From the NCBI GenBank assembly GCA_942491465.1, contig CALOBA010000061.1, forward strand, positions 25,814 to 89,813: a stretch of 64,000 nucleotides of DNA. Reading direction: 5' to 3'. The position numbers were made by a program, and so were the translations under genes. Shown here piece after piece: positions 9,184-22,297 of the stretch (the stretch's first letter is position 1; each line of letters starts with the position of its first letter). The notes under the pieces were generated by a model. The model searched no databases, had not been told where the DNA came from, and saw nothing but the letters and a program-made list of their open reading frames with translations. The stretch comes from CALOBA01 sp942491465 (GTDB taxonomy: Bacteria > Pseudomonadota > Gammaproteobacteria > Chromatiales > Chromatiaceae).

Positions 9184-10124
9184 CAGGCACACCGACCGAT
9201 CCGACCGTCTATGGCAAGGTCGCCCTGCTGCTGGGCGGTCAGGCCGCCGAGCGCGAGATCTCGCTGAAGAGCGGCGCGGCCGTGCTTGCGGCGCTGACGC
9301 GCCTGGCGATCAATGTCCACGCCATGGACCCCGGGCCGGACCTGCTCGAGCGGCTGCGCGGCGAGGGCTTCGACCGTGCGTTCATCATCCTGCACGGTCG
9401 CGGCGGCGAGGACGGCCAGATCCAGGGCGCGCTGCAGAGTATCGGCATGCCCTACACCGGCTCGGGGGTCCTCGGCTCGGCCATCGGTATGGACAAGTAC
9501 CGCACCAAGCTGGTCTGGGCCGGGGCCGGGCTGCCCACGGCGGAGTTCGCGCTGCTGCGCGCCGAGGCGGATCTTAAGCCAGCCGCCGCGCTCGGCTTCC
9601 CGCTGATGGTCAAGCCGGCGCAGGAGGGCTCCAGCATCGGCATGGCCCGCGCCGACGACCCGGCCGCGCTGGCGCAGGCCTACGCCACCGCCGCCGGCTT
9701 CGACCGCGAGGTGATCGCCGAGCGCTGGATCACCGGCCCCGAGTACACCTGCGCCATCTTGGGCGATCAGGCCCTGCCGCTGATCCGGCTGGAGACGCCG
9801 AACGCCTTCTACGACTACGCGGCCAAGTACCAGGCCACGACGACGCAGTATCACTGCCCCTGCGGCCTCGATGCCGCGCGTGAGCGCGCCCTCGGGCAGC
9901 TCTGCCGCGACGCCTTCGCGGCCGTCGGTGCCTCCGGCTGGGGCCGGGTCGACTTCATGCTCGACGCCGACGATCAGCCCAAGCTGCTGGAGGTCAATAC
10001 CGTTCCGGGGATGACCGACCACAGCCTGGTGCCGATGGCCGCCAAGGCCGCCGGCATCGATTTCGACCAGCTCGTGCTGCGCATCCTCGCCGGCAGCCTG
10101 AACGACGCCGAGGCCGGGTCATGA
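9180..10124 (+). CDS. ddl: D-alanine--D-alanine ligase
   Basis: Ddl is the ATP-grasp ligase that makes the D-Ala-D-Ala dipeptide used by MurF. The 314-residue length matches the DdlB type found in dcw clusters. Visible motifs: ALLLGGQAAEREISLKSG at the N-terminus, HGRGGEDGQIQGAL, KPAQEGSSIGM, and the metal-binding LEVNTVPGMTDHSLVP near the C-terminus. It is coupled by 4-base overlaps to murB before it and ftsQ after it. Confidence 0.96.
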   Translation: MTGTPTDPTVYGKVALLLGGQAAEREISLKSGAAVLAALTRLAINVHAMDPGPDLLERLRGEGFDRAFIILHGRGGEDGQIQGALQSIGMPYTGSGVLGSAIGMDKYRTKLVWAGAGLPTAEFALLRAEADLKPAAALGFPLMVKPAQEGSSIGMARADDPAALAQAYATAAGFDREVIAERWITGPEYTCAILGDQALPLIRLETPNAFYDYAAKYQATTTQYHCPCGLDAARERALGQLCRDAFAAVGASGWGRVDFMLDADDQPKLLEVNTVPGMTDHSLVPMAAKAAGIDFDQLVLRILAGSLNDAEAGS

Positions 10125-10879
10125 GCAGGCCCGCCGGTCGACCGAGCCACGGCATCCTGGTGGCGCGACTGCTGATCGCCGTGACGCTGATCGCCGGTCT
10201 CGCCGGTGCCGCGACCATTGCCGTCGATTGGGAGCCGCGGCTGCTGCCGGTGCGCGTGGTGAGTATCGACGGCGAGCTGCGCAGTCTCTCCCGCGATGCG
10301 CTGCAGCAGACCGTCGCCGAACACATCCAGGGCGGCATCCTGACCCTGGATCTGGCCGCGCTGCGCGACGAGGTGGAGTCGCTGGCCTGGGTAGAGGGCG
10401 CACGCCTGCGCCGGGTATGGCCCGACCGCATCGAGCTGACCGTGGTCGAGCACCGGGCCGAGGCGCGCTGGGGACAGGACGCTCTGGTCAGCGCCGTCGG
10501 CCAGGTGTTCCGGCCCGAGGACGGACGCCTGCCGGTGGGACTGCCGCGGCTAAGCGCCCCGCGCGACCAAGACGCAGCGCTGCTCATGCAGCGCTACAAA
10601 GATTGGAGCCCGCGGCTTGCCGGGCTCGGCCTGATCGTCGACGGCATCCACCGTGGCGCCCGCGGCGACTGGACTATTGAGCTGCTCGGCGGCACCCGGC
10701 TGCTGTTCGGCACCGAGCAGCTCGAGACCCGCTTCCAACGCTTGCTTGCCGCCTACGGCCGTATCGAGGCCCTGGGCATCCCGAGCCTACTCGACCTGCG
10801 CTACAGCAACGGTCTGGCCGTGCGCTGGCTCGCCAGCGATGCCGGCGACCGCAGCGAGCGCCTCGCCGCTTCCCGCTGA
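10121..10879 (+). CDS. ftsQ: Cell division protein FtsQ
   Basis: FtsQ is a single-pass inner membrane protein that recruits FtsB, FtsL and later septal proteins. The 252-residue product has a short cytoplasmic N-terminus, one membrane helix at about 14-35, a POTRA domain (VRVVSIDGELRSLSRDAL) and the periplasmic FtsQ domain with WPDRIELTVVEHRAEARW. It overlaps ddl by 4 bases and is followed by ftsA after 25 bases. Confidence 0.92.
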   Translation: MSRPAGRPSHGILVARLLIAVTLIAGLAGAATIAVDWEPRLLPVRVVSIDGELRSLSRDALQQTVAEHIQGGILTLDLAALRDEVESLAWVEGARLRRVWPDRIELTVVEHRAEARWGQDALVSAVGQVFRPEDGRLPVGLPRLSAPRDQDAALLMQRYKDWSPRLAGLGLIVDGIHRGARGDWTIELLGGTRLLFGTEQLETRFQRLLAAYGRIEALGIPSLLDLRYSNGLAVRWLASDAGDRSERLAASR

Positions 10880-10904
10880 TTATCACTATAGAGCCCAATT
10901 GCAC

Positions 10905-12140
10905 ATGTCCAGACGCAACGAAAAGAACCTCGTCGTCGGCCTCGACATCGGCACCTCCAAGGTCACCGCCCTGGTCGGCGAGGTCAAGGCCGATGACACC
11001 ATCGAGATCGTCGGCATCGGCAGCCACCAGTCGCGCGGACTGAAAAAGGGGGTCGTCGTCGACATCGAGTCCACGGTGCAGTCCATCCAGCGTGCGGTCG
11101 AGGAGGCCGAGCTGATGGCCGGCTGCGAAATCCATGCCGTGCACGCGACCATCTCCGGCAGCCATGTACGCAGCCTCAACTCCCACGGGATTACGGCCAT
11201 CAAGGACCAGGAGGTCAACCAGGCCGATGTGGAGCGCTGTATCGAGGCCGCCCGCGCCGTCGCCATCCCGGCGGATCAGAAGATCCTCCACATCCTGCCG
11301 CAGGAATTCATCATCGACGACCAGGACGGCATCCGCGAGCCCATCGGCATGTGCGGCGTGCGCCTGGAGGCGCGGGTGCATATCGTCACCGGCGCCGTCA
11401 GTGCGGCCCAGAACATCGTCAAGTGCATCCGCCGCTGCGGCCTGGAGGTGGACGACCTGGTCCTGGAGCAGCTCAGTTCCAGCTTCTCGATCCTCGCCGA
11501 GGACGAGAAGGAGCTCGGCGTCTGCCTGGTCGACATCGGCGGCGGCACGACGGACCTCGCGGTCTTCACCGATGGCGCCATCCGCCACACCGCGGTCATC
11601 CCCATCGCCGGCGATCAGGTCACCAACGACATCGCCGTGGCGCTGCGCACACCGACCCAGCACGCCGAGCAGATCAAGGTCGAGCACGCCTGCGCCAGCA
11701 CCAGGATCGTCTCCGGCGACGACAAGATCGAGGTCCCGAGCATCGGCGAGCGCCCGGCCCGCGAACTCTCGCGCCAGACGCTCACCGAGGTGGTCGAGCC
11801 GCGCTACGCCGAGCTCCTCGCGCTGCTGCAGGGCGAGCTTCGCCGCAGCGGCTTCGAGGACCTGATCGCCGGCGGCGTCGTGCTCACCGGCGGCAGCGCC
11901 AAGATGGAAGGCCTGCTCGAGCTGGCCGAAGGCATCTTTCAGATGCCGGTCCGTCTCGGCGTGCCGCAGACGGTGACCGGCTACGAGGACACCATTGCCG
12001 ACCCGGCTTACTCGGCGGGCGTCGGCCTGCTCATCTACGCGCAGCAGCACCGGTTCATCAGCGGCTCCGACCTGGCCGAGCGCCGCGGTTTCGGCGGCGC
12101 CATGCACCGGCTGCGCAATTGGTTCAGCGGCAATCTTTAA
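10905..12140 (+). CDS. ftsA: Cell division protein FtsA
   Basis: FtsA is the actin-like membrane anchor of the Z-ring. The 411-residue protein starts at ATG 10905 with MSRRNEKNLVVGLDIGTSK, the first phosphate loop. DIGGGTTDLAV (phosphate 2) and GGVVLTGGSAKMEG follow. The C-terminus ends in an amphipathic helix with MHRLRNWFSGNL, which is the membrane-targeting sequence. The open frame extends upstream into ftsQ but that part does not resemble FtsA. Confidence 0.96.
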   Translation: MSRRNEKNLVVGLDIGTSKVTALVGEVKADDTIEIVGIGSHQSRGLKKGVVVDIESTVQSIQRAVEEAELMAGCEIHAVHATISGSHVRSLNSHGITAIKDQEVNQADVERCIEAARAVAIPADQKILHILPQEFIIDDQDGIREPIGMCGVRLEARVHIVTGAVSAAQNIVKCIRRCGLEVDDLVLEQLSSSFSILAEDEKELGVCLVDIGGGTTDLAVFTDGAIRHTAVIPIAGDQVTNDIAVALRTPTQHAEQIKVEHACASTRIVSGDDKIEVPSIGERPARELSRQTLTEVVEPRYAELLALLQGELRRSGFEDLIAGGVVLTGGSAKMEGLLELAEGIFQMPVRLGVPQTVTGYEDTIADPAYSAGVGLLIYAQQHRFISGSDLAERRGFGGAMHRLRNWFSGNL

Positions 12141-12296
12141 GACGTCGCCGCCTCGTTTGCATGCGGGCCGCCGCCCGGCGGCGGTCCACGCTGTTCATTC
12201 GCCACGACAACAACAACAAACGGGCCTTCCCACCCTGCTGCCCGAGGGGACCAACGGCAACAATCGCCAACTACGACCCGAATAGGGGGAAACCAC

Positions 12297-13472
<1,176 letters not shown>

Positions 13473-13502
13473 GATGTCGCATGGACGGAACATGCGCGCT
13501 TA

Positions 13503-13528
13503 TTGACCTAGGGCAATCCCTAGTCAAA
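13503..13528. other. Inverted repeat downstream of ftsZ
   Basis: TTGACCTAGGG and CCCTAGTCAA form a nearly perfect hairpin around a CAAT loop, with one unpaired base. No T-run follows. It may end or stabilise the dcw transcript, or serve as a binding site upstream of lpxC. Confidence 0.4.
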
Positions 13529-13555
13529 GATTGCAAGCTAAATCATAGGCTTCTC

Positions 13556-13584
13556 TTGCAATTGCGCTAAGGGCTTGCTAAATA
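13556..13584 (+). promoter_or_regulatory. Probable sigma-70 promoter for lpxC
   Basis: TTGCAA (13556-13561) and TAAATA (13579-13584) are separated by 17 bases in a locally AT-rich stretch between ftsZ and lpxC. Spacing is ideal and both boxes are four or more of six matches to consensus. It was found by eye only. Confidence 0.4.
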
Positions 13585-13592
13585 TTCGGGAA

Positions 13593-13609
13593 AACCCTAA
13601 CATAGGGTT
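13593..13609. other. Small perfect hairpin in the lpxC leader
   Basis: AACCCTA and TAGGGTT pair across an ACA loop. It lies just after the predicted lpxC promoter, so it would be at the 5' end of the lpxC transcript. Confidence 0.35.
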
Positions 13610-13765
13610 CCAACGTCGAGCGGCGGCATCGCACGCATGATCGCGATGCCGCCCTCGAACTTTCCCAGCCCTGCACCCTAGCGAGCGTGCACCAGACGGG
13701 CGCAAGGGGCCCGGGCCGAAGCTGCAAAGCAGGCCCGGGACCCGAGCGACCGGAGGACAGACATC

Positions 13766-14692
13766 ATGATCCGGCAGCGAACGTTGAAAAACGTGATCCG
13801 AGCCACGGGTGTCGGGTTGCATACCGGCGACAAGGTGTACCTCACCCTGCGCCCTGCTGCCGCCGATACCGGCATCATCTTTCGGCGCGTTGATCTCGAC
13901 CCGCCGGTCGAGATCAAGGCCCACCCGTCCAACGTCGGCGACACCCGGCTGTCCACCGCGCTGGTTCGGCCCGACCCGACGCACGGCGCCGTGCGTATCT
14001 CTACCATCGAGCATCTGCTTTCGGCCTTCGCCGGCCTCGGCATCGACAACGCCTATGTCGACGTGAGTGCCGCCGAGGTGCCGATCATGGACGGCAGCGC
14101 CGGTCCCTTCGTGTTCCTGATCCAATCGGCGGGCATCGAAGAGCAGTCGCGGCCCAAGCGCTTCATCCGCATCAAGCGCCCGGTCGTGGTTGAGGACGGC
14201 GACAAGTATGCGCGCTTTGAGCCCTTCGACGGCTTCAAGGTGTCGTTTTCCATCGACTTTGATCACCCCGCATTCACTTCGCGGGCTCAGCGCGCGTCCA
14301 TCGACTTCTCCACGACGTCGTTCGTCCGTGAGGTCAGCCGGGCACGGACCTTTGGCTTCCTGCGCGATATCGAGGCCCTGCGCCAACAGAACCTCGCCCT
14401 CGGCGGCAGCATGGACAACGCGGTCGTCGTCGACGATTATCGCGTGCTGAACGAGGAGGGGCTGCGCTACGAAGACGAGTTCGTCAAACACAAGCTGCTC
14501 GACGCCATCGGCGACCTCTACCTGCTCGGCTACTCGCTGATCGGTGCGTTCCAGGGCCACAAGTCCGGTCACGCGCTGAACAATCGCCTGCTGCGGGCCC
14601 TGATGGCCGATCAGGCGGCGTGGGAGAAGGTGACCTTCGAGGACCCGAGCGAGCTTCCGATCAACTATGCCCAGCCCGTCGCGGCGGGCTGA
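13766..14692 (+). CDS. lpxC: UDP-3-O-acyl-N-acetylglucosamine deacetylase
   Basis: LpxC is the zinc deacetylase that commits UDP-acyl-GlcNAc to lipid A. The 308-residue length is typical. Zinc ligands are seen in STIEHLLSAFAG (His), and in HKLLDAIGDLYLLG (His and Asp); the general base glutamate is in EVPIMDGSAGPFVF. FQGHKSGHALNNRLL is the C-terminal catalytic His segment. It stands after ftsZ as in most gammaproteobacteria, with its own predicted promoter. Confidence 0.97.
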   Translation: MIRQRTLKNVIRATGVGLHTGDKVYLTLRPAAADTGIIFRRVDLDPPVEIKAHPSNVGDTRLSTALVRPDPTHGAVRISTIEHLLSAFAGLGIDNAYVDVSAAEVPIMDGSAGPFVFLIQSAGIEEQSRPKRFIRIKRPVVVEDGDKYARFEPFDGFKVSFSIDFDHPAFTSRAQRASIDFSTTSFVREVSRARTFGFLRDIEALRQQNLALGGSMDNAVVVDDYRVLNEEGLRYEDEFVKHKLLDAIGDLYLLGYSLIGAFQGHKSGHALNNRLLRALMADQAAWEKVTFEDPSELPINYAQPVAAG

Positions 14693-14698
14693 ACTCTG

Positions 14699-14799
14699 AG
14701 GATCGGTTCAAAAACAAGTGGTTCAGACGCCCGCTCGTGGTGCCTTTAGATTGGCCGTTTCATGGTTGCGTCTGCACCACTTGTTTCTGAACCTTGACT
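14699..14799 (+). repeat. Palindromic repeat element, copy 1 (MITE-like)
   Basis: A 101-base element starts seven bases after the lpxC stop. Its 26-base arms (14705-14730 and 14768-14793) match each other at 24 of 26 positions, so the whole can fold into a long hairpin. A second copy in opposite orientation lies at 26758-26858. No transposase gene is inside. It could work as a terminator between convergent lpxC and dciA. Confidence 0.8.
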
Positions 14800-14802
14800 G
14801 AC

Positions 14803-15252
14803 TTAGGACACCGGCGGCGATTCGTCGCCGGTGCCGCGGTCGGCCAGACGACGAAGACTGGCGGCAAGCGCCGGATCGGAGATGGTCGCCGCGGCCTGCC
14901 GCAGGCACTCGGAGGCCCGCGGCGTCAACGCCGGCAGGGCGTGCTTCGGGGCTGGGGCCTCGGATAGCGCCAACGGCGAGACTCGGATGTCACCGCGATG
15001 GACCACCAGTCCATCGGCGTTCAGGTCGGCGATGATCTGCGGCAATAAGAATCGCAGGCGGGCTGACCAAACGGGGGAAGCAGTTACCAGCGTCAAGCAA
15101 CCGTCGTCAAGGCTTACTTGACGGCACTGATCGGCAATATCCGCCGGTAGTCGCGCACGGACGCGTTGGACCAGCCGCTCTTTGCGGGCCAAATGCGCAA
15201 GCAGCGCGGAGGCCGCATCGCTGCTGCTGAGGAAGCCAAGAATGGAACGCAT
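14803..15252 (-). CDS. dciA: DUF721 protein, DciA-like DnaB helicase loader
   Basis: The 149-residue product has the DUF721 fold: an N-terminal helical part (VQRVRARLPADIADQCRQV), then CLTLVTASPVWSARLRFLLPQIIADLN, which is the family's conserved core. DUF721 proteins in bacteria lacking DnaC act as DciA, which loads the replicative helicase DnaB. A reverse-strand DUF721 gene between lpxC and secA is a common gammaproteobacterial arrangement. The C-terminal 50 residues are variable. Confidence 0.8.
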   Translation of the reverse strand: MRSILGFLSSSDAASALLAHLARKERLVQRVRARLPADIADQCRQVSLDDGCLTLVTASPVWSARLRFLLPQIIADLNADGLVVHRGDIRVSPLALSEAPAPKHALPALTPRASECLRQAAATISDPALAASLRRLADRGTGDESPPVS

Positions 15253-15483
15253 GAATCAGGTTGCTCGATACAACATTTTAGGGTTGGAGGAGTGCGAGCC
15301 TTCTCGCAGGCACGGTCGTCAACCCGACCGAGCCTTTGAAAAGCGCCTTCGTTTTCGCCCCTACCAGCCATCTGGAGCGTTATGACCGAACGGAACTTGC
15401 CCGGAGCAGGACTTGGACGCCAGGGTGATGGCGACAAGCTGAATCGGTCACGCCCTTAACCATTTAAAGAGAGCGGAATTACG

Positions 15484-16392
15484 ATGCGACATCAGAATCT
15501 TAGGCAGGACGAGCGGGGCTTTGGCTCTGTGACCTTGCTGCTCGTCATGATTATCGCCATCGCTGCCGGCGGACTGGGCTTCTGGCTCGGCAAGTATCGG
15601 CTGGCAACGGTACCGATGGAGGTTGCCGATCAAGGACATGCCGCGACGGGCGCCATCGGTGTCGACCCGCGGGCCGAGCAACAGATGCATATCGACGCCT
15701 TGGCCGCTCGTTTAGGGCAGATGCAGGCGGAGTTGATGCGGATCAATGCCTTGGGCCAGCGGCTGGTCGAAATGGCCGGGTTGGACGACGGCGAATTCGC
15801 CTTCGATGCCCCGGCCGGCGCCGGCGGCCCGGAACAGGCCAGCCTGCGTCCGAACAAGGTCGACGCCGTGGCCCAAGACCTGGCGAAGGTCCTCGCCGAG
15901 CTCGACGACCGCAAGCGCAAGCTGGTGCTGCTCGAGACGCTGATCATGGAGCGCGACCTGACCAGCAAGTCCGCCCCCGAGGGCTGGCCGCTGCGCAACG
16001 GTGGCGTCGTGACCTCCAAGTTCGGCTTCCGTCGCCACCCGATCACCGGTCGTCGCAGCATGCACATGGGCATCGACATCGCGGCGAAGCGCGGTACCGA
16101 CATCGTTGCCATGGCCGACGGCTTGGTGGTGTTCGCCGGGCGCAAGAGCGGCTATGGCAACATCGTGCAGCTTCGTCACGCCAATGGCCTCGAGACCCGC
16201 TATGCCCACAATCAGCGCAATCTGGTCAAGGAGGGCGATCTGGTCAAGAAGAGTCAGGTGATTGCCAAGCTTGGCTCCACCGGTCGCTCCACCGGCCCGC
16301 ATGTGCATTTCGAGGTCCGCAAGAACGGCGAGGCGGTCAATCCGATGCGCTATCTGGATCTGAGCCAGCGCTCGCGCGTCGCCAGACTCTGA
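15484..16392 (+). CDS. M23 family metallopeptidase (peptidoglycan endopeptidase-like)
   Basis: The 302-residue protein has one N-terminal membrane helix (about 16-38), a coiled-coil stretch (about 60-155) and a C-terminal LytM/M23 domain. Zinc-binding motifs are intact: RSMHMGIDIA and GPHVHFEV, with RYAHNQ between them. A periplasmic endopeptidase or an adaptor acting at peptidoglycan is expected. It lies just upstream of secA, as in related genomes. Start ATG 15484 has GAGCGG upstream. Confidence 0.9.
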   Translation: MRHQNLRQDERGFGSVTLLLVMIIAIAAGGLGFWLGKYRLATVPMEVADQGHAATGAIGVDPRAEQQMHIDALAARLGQMQAELMRINALGQRLVEMAGLDDGEFAFDAPAGAGGPEQASLRPNKVDAVAQDLAKVLAELDDRKRKLVLLETLIMERDLTSKSAPEGWPLRNGGVVTSKFGFRRHPITGRRSMHMGIDIAAKRGTDIVAMADGLVVFAGRKSGYGNIVQLRHANGLETRYAHNQRNLVKEGDLVKKSQVIAKLGSTGRSTGPHVHFEVRKNGEAVNPMRYLDLSQRSRVARL

Positions 16393-16417
16393 CCACTGCT
16401 CTCAGCGCACCTGCGCG

Positions 16418-16455
16418 AACGCCGGCGGCGCCCCTCGGGCGCCCCGGCGTTTGTC
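16418..16455 (+). terminator. Rho-independent terminator after the M23 gene
   Basis: AACGCCGG (16418-16425) pairs with CCGGCGTT (16444-16451), with an inner GGCGCC/GGCGCC stem. A short T-rich tail TTTGTC follows. It separates the peptidase transcript from secA. Confidence 0.6.
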
Positions 16456-16622
16456 GTCTTGGGTCCGCCAGCCGGCGTATCCCTCAGCTCGAAGCCTGAT
16501 TCGTGCGTCGGTCGCCGGCTCGGCCAGCGCCCCCGCGGGGTTGCACTGCCTCGCGACGCCGTTTTCGGTATCATGCAGCGGATTTGCCCCGCCAATCCCC
16601 TCGGCCGGTTACAGACTACATC

Positions 16623-19463
<2,841 letters not shown>

Positions 19464-19533
19464 TGGTCATCGGCCGATCAGCCCCGCGCTCGGTGCCCGG
19501 CGGGGCCGGCCTCGCGCCGGCCGAGGGCCGGCG

Positions 19534-20733
19534 ATGAGCGTGCCGCCGAGCGTCGCCGGCGTCCGCCTGGCGAGCACCGCGGCCGGCGTGCGCTATCAGG
19601 ATCGCCAGGACCTGGTCCTGATGGAGCTGGCCGCAGGTGCCGCCTGTGCCGCCACGTTTACCCGCAACGCCTTCTGCGCGGCGCCGGTCACCGTCGCCAA
19701 GGCGCACTTGGCAGCGACCTCGCCGCAACTGCTGCTGATCAATGCCGGCAATGCCAACGCCGGCACCGGCGCGCGGGGCATCGCCGATGCCGAGGCCTGC
19801 TGCCGAGCACTGGCCGATCGTGTTGGCTGTGCACCGCAGACGGTGCTGCCGTTCTCCACCGGCGTCATCGGCGAAGACCTGCCGGTGGATCGAATCAGCG
19901 CCGCCATCCCCGGTCTGGTCGAGGCGCTGGCCGCCGACGGCTGGGAGGCGGCGGCACGGGCGATCATGACCACCGACACCGTCCCCAAGCTCGCCCGGCG
20001 CGAGGTCGAGATCGACGGGCGCATGGTCACCCTGGTGGGCATGGCCAAGGGCGCCGGCATGATCCGGCCCGACATGGCCACCATGCTCGCCTTTTTGGCC
20101 ACCGATGCGGCCATTGCCCCCGCGCTGCTGGGGACACTGCTGCGCCAAGCGGTGGATGTGTCCTTCAACGCCATCAGCATCGATGGGGATACCTCCACCA
20201 ACGATGCCTGTGTCTTGGCCGCCACTGGCGCCCTCGGGAATGCGCCGCTGAATGACCTCGGGGGCACCGACACCGCGATCTTCGCCGCGGCCCTGACCGC
20301 CCTCTGCCAGGAGCTGGCCAGCGCCATCGTCCGTGATGGCGAAGGGGCGACCAAGCTGGTGACCATCGATGTCGAAAGCGCGCTCAACGCCGCCGAGGCC
20401 AGACAGGTCGCCGACACCATTGCCCACTCCCCGTTGGTCAAGACCGCGCTGTTTGCCGGCGATCCGAACTGGGGCCGTATCCTCGCCGCGGTGGGGCGTG
20501 CGGGGGTGGCGGATCTGGACATCGATGCCGTTCGGATCTGGCTCGACGACCTCTGCATCGTCAGCGGCGGCGGGCGCGATCCGGCCTACACCGAGGCCGC
20601 GGGTCAGGCCGTTATGGCCCGCGACAGCCTGACCATCCGCGTCGGTCTCGGTCGCGGCGATGAGCGGGCACGGCTGCTGACCTGTGATCTGTCCTATGAC
20701 TACGTCCGCATCAATGCGGAGTATCGGACCTGA
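19534..20733 (+). CDS. argJ: Bifunctional ornithine acetyltransferase / N-acetylglutamate synthase
   Basis: ArgJ recycles the acetyl group in arginine biosynthesis. The 399-residue proprotein self-cleaves before the threonine of the DMATML segment (KGAGMIRPDMATML). The oxyanion-hole TG of PFSTGVIGE and GDPNWGRI near residue 310 are conserved. The N-terminus lacks the usual first residues but matches the family from GVRLASTAAGVRY. It begins 70 bases after secA. Confidence 0.94.
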   Translation: MSVPPSVAGVRLASTAAGVRYQDRQDLVLMELAAGAACAATFTRNAFCAAPVTVAKAHLAATSPQLLLINAGNANAGTGARGIADAEACCRALADRVGCAPQTVLPFSTGVIGEDLPVDRISAAIPGLVEALAADGWEAAARAIMTTDTVPKLARREVEIDGRMVTLVGMAKGAGMIRPDMATMLAFLATDAAIAPALLGTLLRQAVDVSFNAISIDGDTSTNDACVLAATGALGNAPLNDLGGTDTAIFAAALTALCQELASAIVRDGEGATKLVTIDVESALNAAEARQVADTIAHSPLVKTALFAGDPNWGRILAAVGRAGVADLDIDAVRIWLDDLCIVSGGGRDPAYTEAAGQAVMARDSLTIRVGLGRGDERARLLTCDLSYDYVRINAEYRT

Positions 20734-20755
20734 TGCCTTGAGTCCGATCGTCCGC

Positions 20756-20783
20756 TCCGCCGTCCGCCGTCCGCCGTCCGCCG
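20756..20783. repeat. Four tandem copies of TCCGCCG
   Basis: Four perfect 7-base units lie just upstream of the TTG start of the mutT-thiE gene. A change in copy number would alter the spacing between the argJ stop and that start, not the reading frame. Confidence 0.75.
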
Positions 20784-20795
20784 AGAGGCCCGACC

Positions 20796-21746
20796 TTGAC
20801 CCGATTGATCCACGTCGCCGCCGGCGCCATCGCCGACGCCCGGGGCCGCATCCTGCTCGCCCGCCGCCCGGACCGGGCCCACCAGGGCGGACTCTGGGAG
20901 CTGCCGGGGGGCAAGCTGGAGGCCGGCGAGACCCCCGAGCAGGCCCTGGTCCGCGAGCTGCGCGAAGAGCTCGGCATCCAGGTCACCGCCTCCCGCCCGC
21001 TGATCCGGGTGCCGCACGACTACGGCGATCGCCGCATCCTGCTCGATGTCCACCGCGTGCTGGACTATCGAGGCGCCCCGTCCAGCCGTGAAGGCCAGCC
21101 GCTGAGCTGGGTCCACCCGGATGCGATGGATCTCGGGCAGCTCCCGGCCGCGGATCGTCCGGTCGTGACCGCGCTCCAGCTGCCGGAGCGCTACCTGATC
21201 ACCGGCGACGACCCCGCTGATCCGGCCCCATTCCTCCGCCGCCTGGCCCGCGCGTTGGCCAATGGCGTGCGCCTGGTCCAGCTGCGTGCCCACGGCTGCA
21301 CCGATGCGGCCTATGCCGAGCTGGCGACGCGGGCGGAGCCCCTATGCCGCGCGCACGGCGCCAAGCTCCTGCTGAACCGTGCCCCAGGCGTTGCCGCCGG
21401 GCTGCCCGGCCATGGACTGCACCTGCCCGCCGCCGGGCTGCGCGGGCTCGGGCAGCGCCCGGACGGCCCTTGGGGCCTCATCGGCGCCTCCTGCCACAAC
21501 GCCGCCGAGCTGGCCCTGGCCGCCGCCATCGGCCTCGACTACGCGCTGCTCTCGCCGGTGTGCGCCACCCGCAGTCACCCGGACAGCGCGCCGCTGGGCT
21601 GGCAGCGGTTCCGCGAGCTGATCGACCCGGTGCCGCTTCCCGTCTACGCCCTCGGCGGCCTTGGTGCGGACGATCTCGATCAGGCGATCCGCCATGGTGC
21701 CCAAGGTATCGCCGCCATCAGCGCCTTCTGGTCGTTGCAAGGCTAA
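20796..21746 (+). CDS. Nudix (MutT-like) hydrolase fused to thiamine-phosphate synthase-like domain
   Basis: Residues 1-130 form a Nudix domain with the complete box GGKLEAGETPEQALVRELREELG, matching MutT-type clean-up of oxidised nucleotides. Residues about 135-316 resemble ThiE/TenI: LVQLRAHG, LLLNRAP, GASCHNAAEL, YALLSPVCATRSHP and YALGGLGADDL. This MutT-ThiE fusion is widespread in gammaproteobacteria. The start is a TTG at 20796 that gives the family N-terminus MTRLIHVAAGAI. Whether the second domain makes thiamine phosphate or has a regulatory role cannot be told. Confidence 0.88.
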   Translation: MTRLIHVAAGAIADARGRILLARRPDRAHQGGLWELPGGKLEAGETPEQALVRELREELGIQVTASRPLIRVPHDYGDRRILLDVHRVLDYRGAPSSREGQPLSWVHPDAMDLGQLPAADRPVVTALQLPERYLITGDDPADPAPFLRRLARALANGVRLVQLRAHGCTDAAYAELATRAEPLCRAHGAKLLLNRAPGVAAGLPGHGLHLPAAGLRGLGQRPDGPWGLIGASCHNAAELALAAAIGLDYALLSPVCATRSHPDSAPLGWQRFRELIDPVPLPVYALGGLGADDLDQAIRHGAQGIAAISAFWSLQG

Positions 21747-21952
21747 CCCGCTCGCCGATGTTTGAGGCGCTGTATCAAGCGCCCGGCTGGTGGACTATCC
21801 GCCGGGCGTTTGGCGACGCTGTGCCGGAGTGTGCCGCAGGGCGGGGACATGGACCCGCCGACGGGCTATCATCGGCGCAGTGTCGTCGCGCCGCGACCGG
21901 GGCCGCGGCCGGCAGTGACGACAGCACCTCCAGCCACCTCCAGGGATACGCC

Positions 21953-22294
21953 ATGTTCCTCGACTATTTTGCTCTGGCCCTGCTGTTCTTCGTCGGCGGG
22001 GTCTTGTTCTACGGCATCATCGCCATCCACGACATCCCCTACGAGATCGCCCGGCACCGCAACCACCCGCAGCAGGATGCCATCCACGTCGCCGGCTGGA
22101 TCAGCCTGTTCACGCTGCACGCCATCTGGCCCTTGCTATGGATCTGGGCCACCCTCTACCGCGAAGATCGCGGCTGGGGCTTCAAGACCCCGCATCCGAG
22201 CAATACCGAGGCACTGGCCGAGGTCAAGGCCGAGCTGGCCGCCGTCAGCGCACGGCTCAACGCCCTGGAACAGACCGAGACGGAGGCGAGCTGA
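21953..22294 (+). CDS. DUF3302 small inner membrane protein (YiaW-like)
   Basis: The 113-residue product has two membrane helices (about 4-25 and 47-67), with HDIPYEIARHRNHPQQDAIHVAGW between them, and ends in a short coiled coil. This is the DUF3302 family. In many proteobacteria the gene directly precedes an HlyD-family adaptor, as here (3-base gap). The pair resembles E. coli yiaW-yiaV and is probably an envelope transport or stress module; the substrate is unknown. Confidence 0.75.
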   Translation: MFLDYFALALLFFVGGVLFYGIIAIHDIPYEIARHRNHPQQDAIHVAGWISLFTLHAIWPLLWIWATLYREDRGWGFKTPHPSNTEALAEVKAELAAVSARLNALEQTETEAS

Positions 22295-22297
22295 CCC

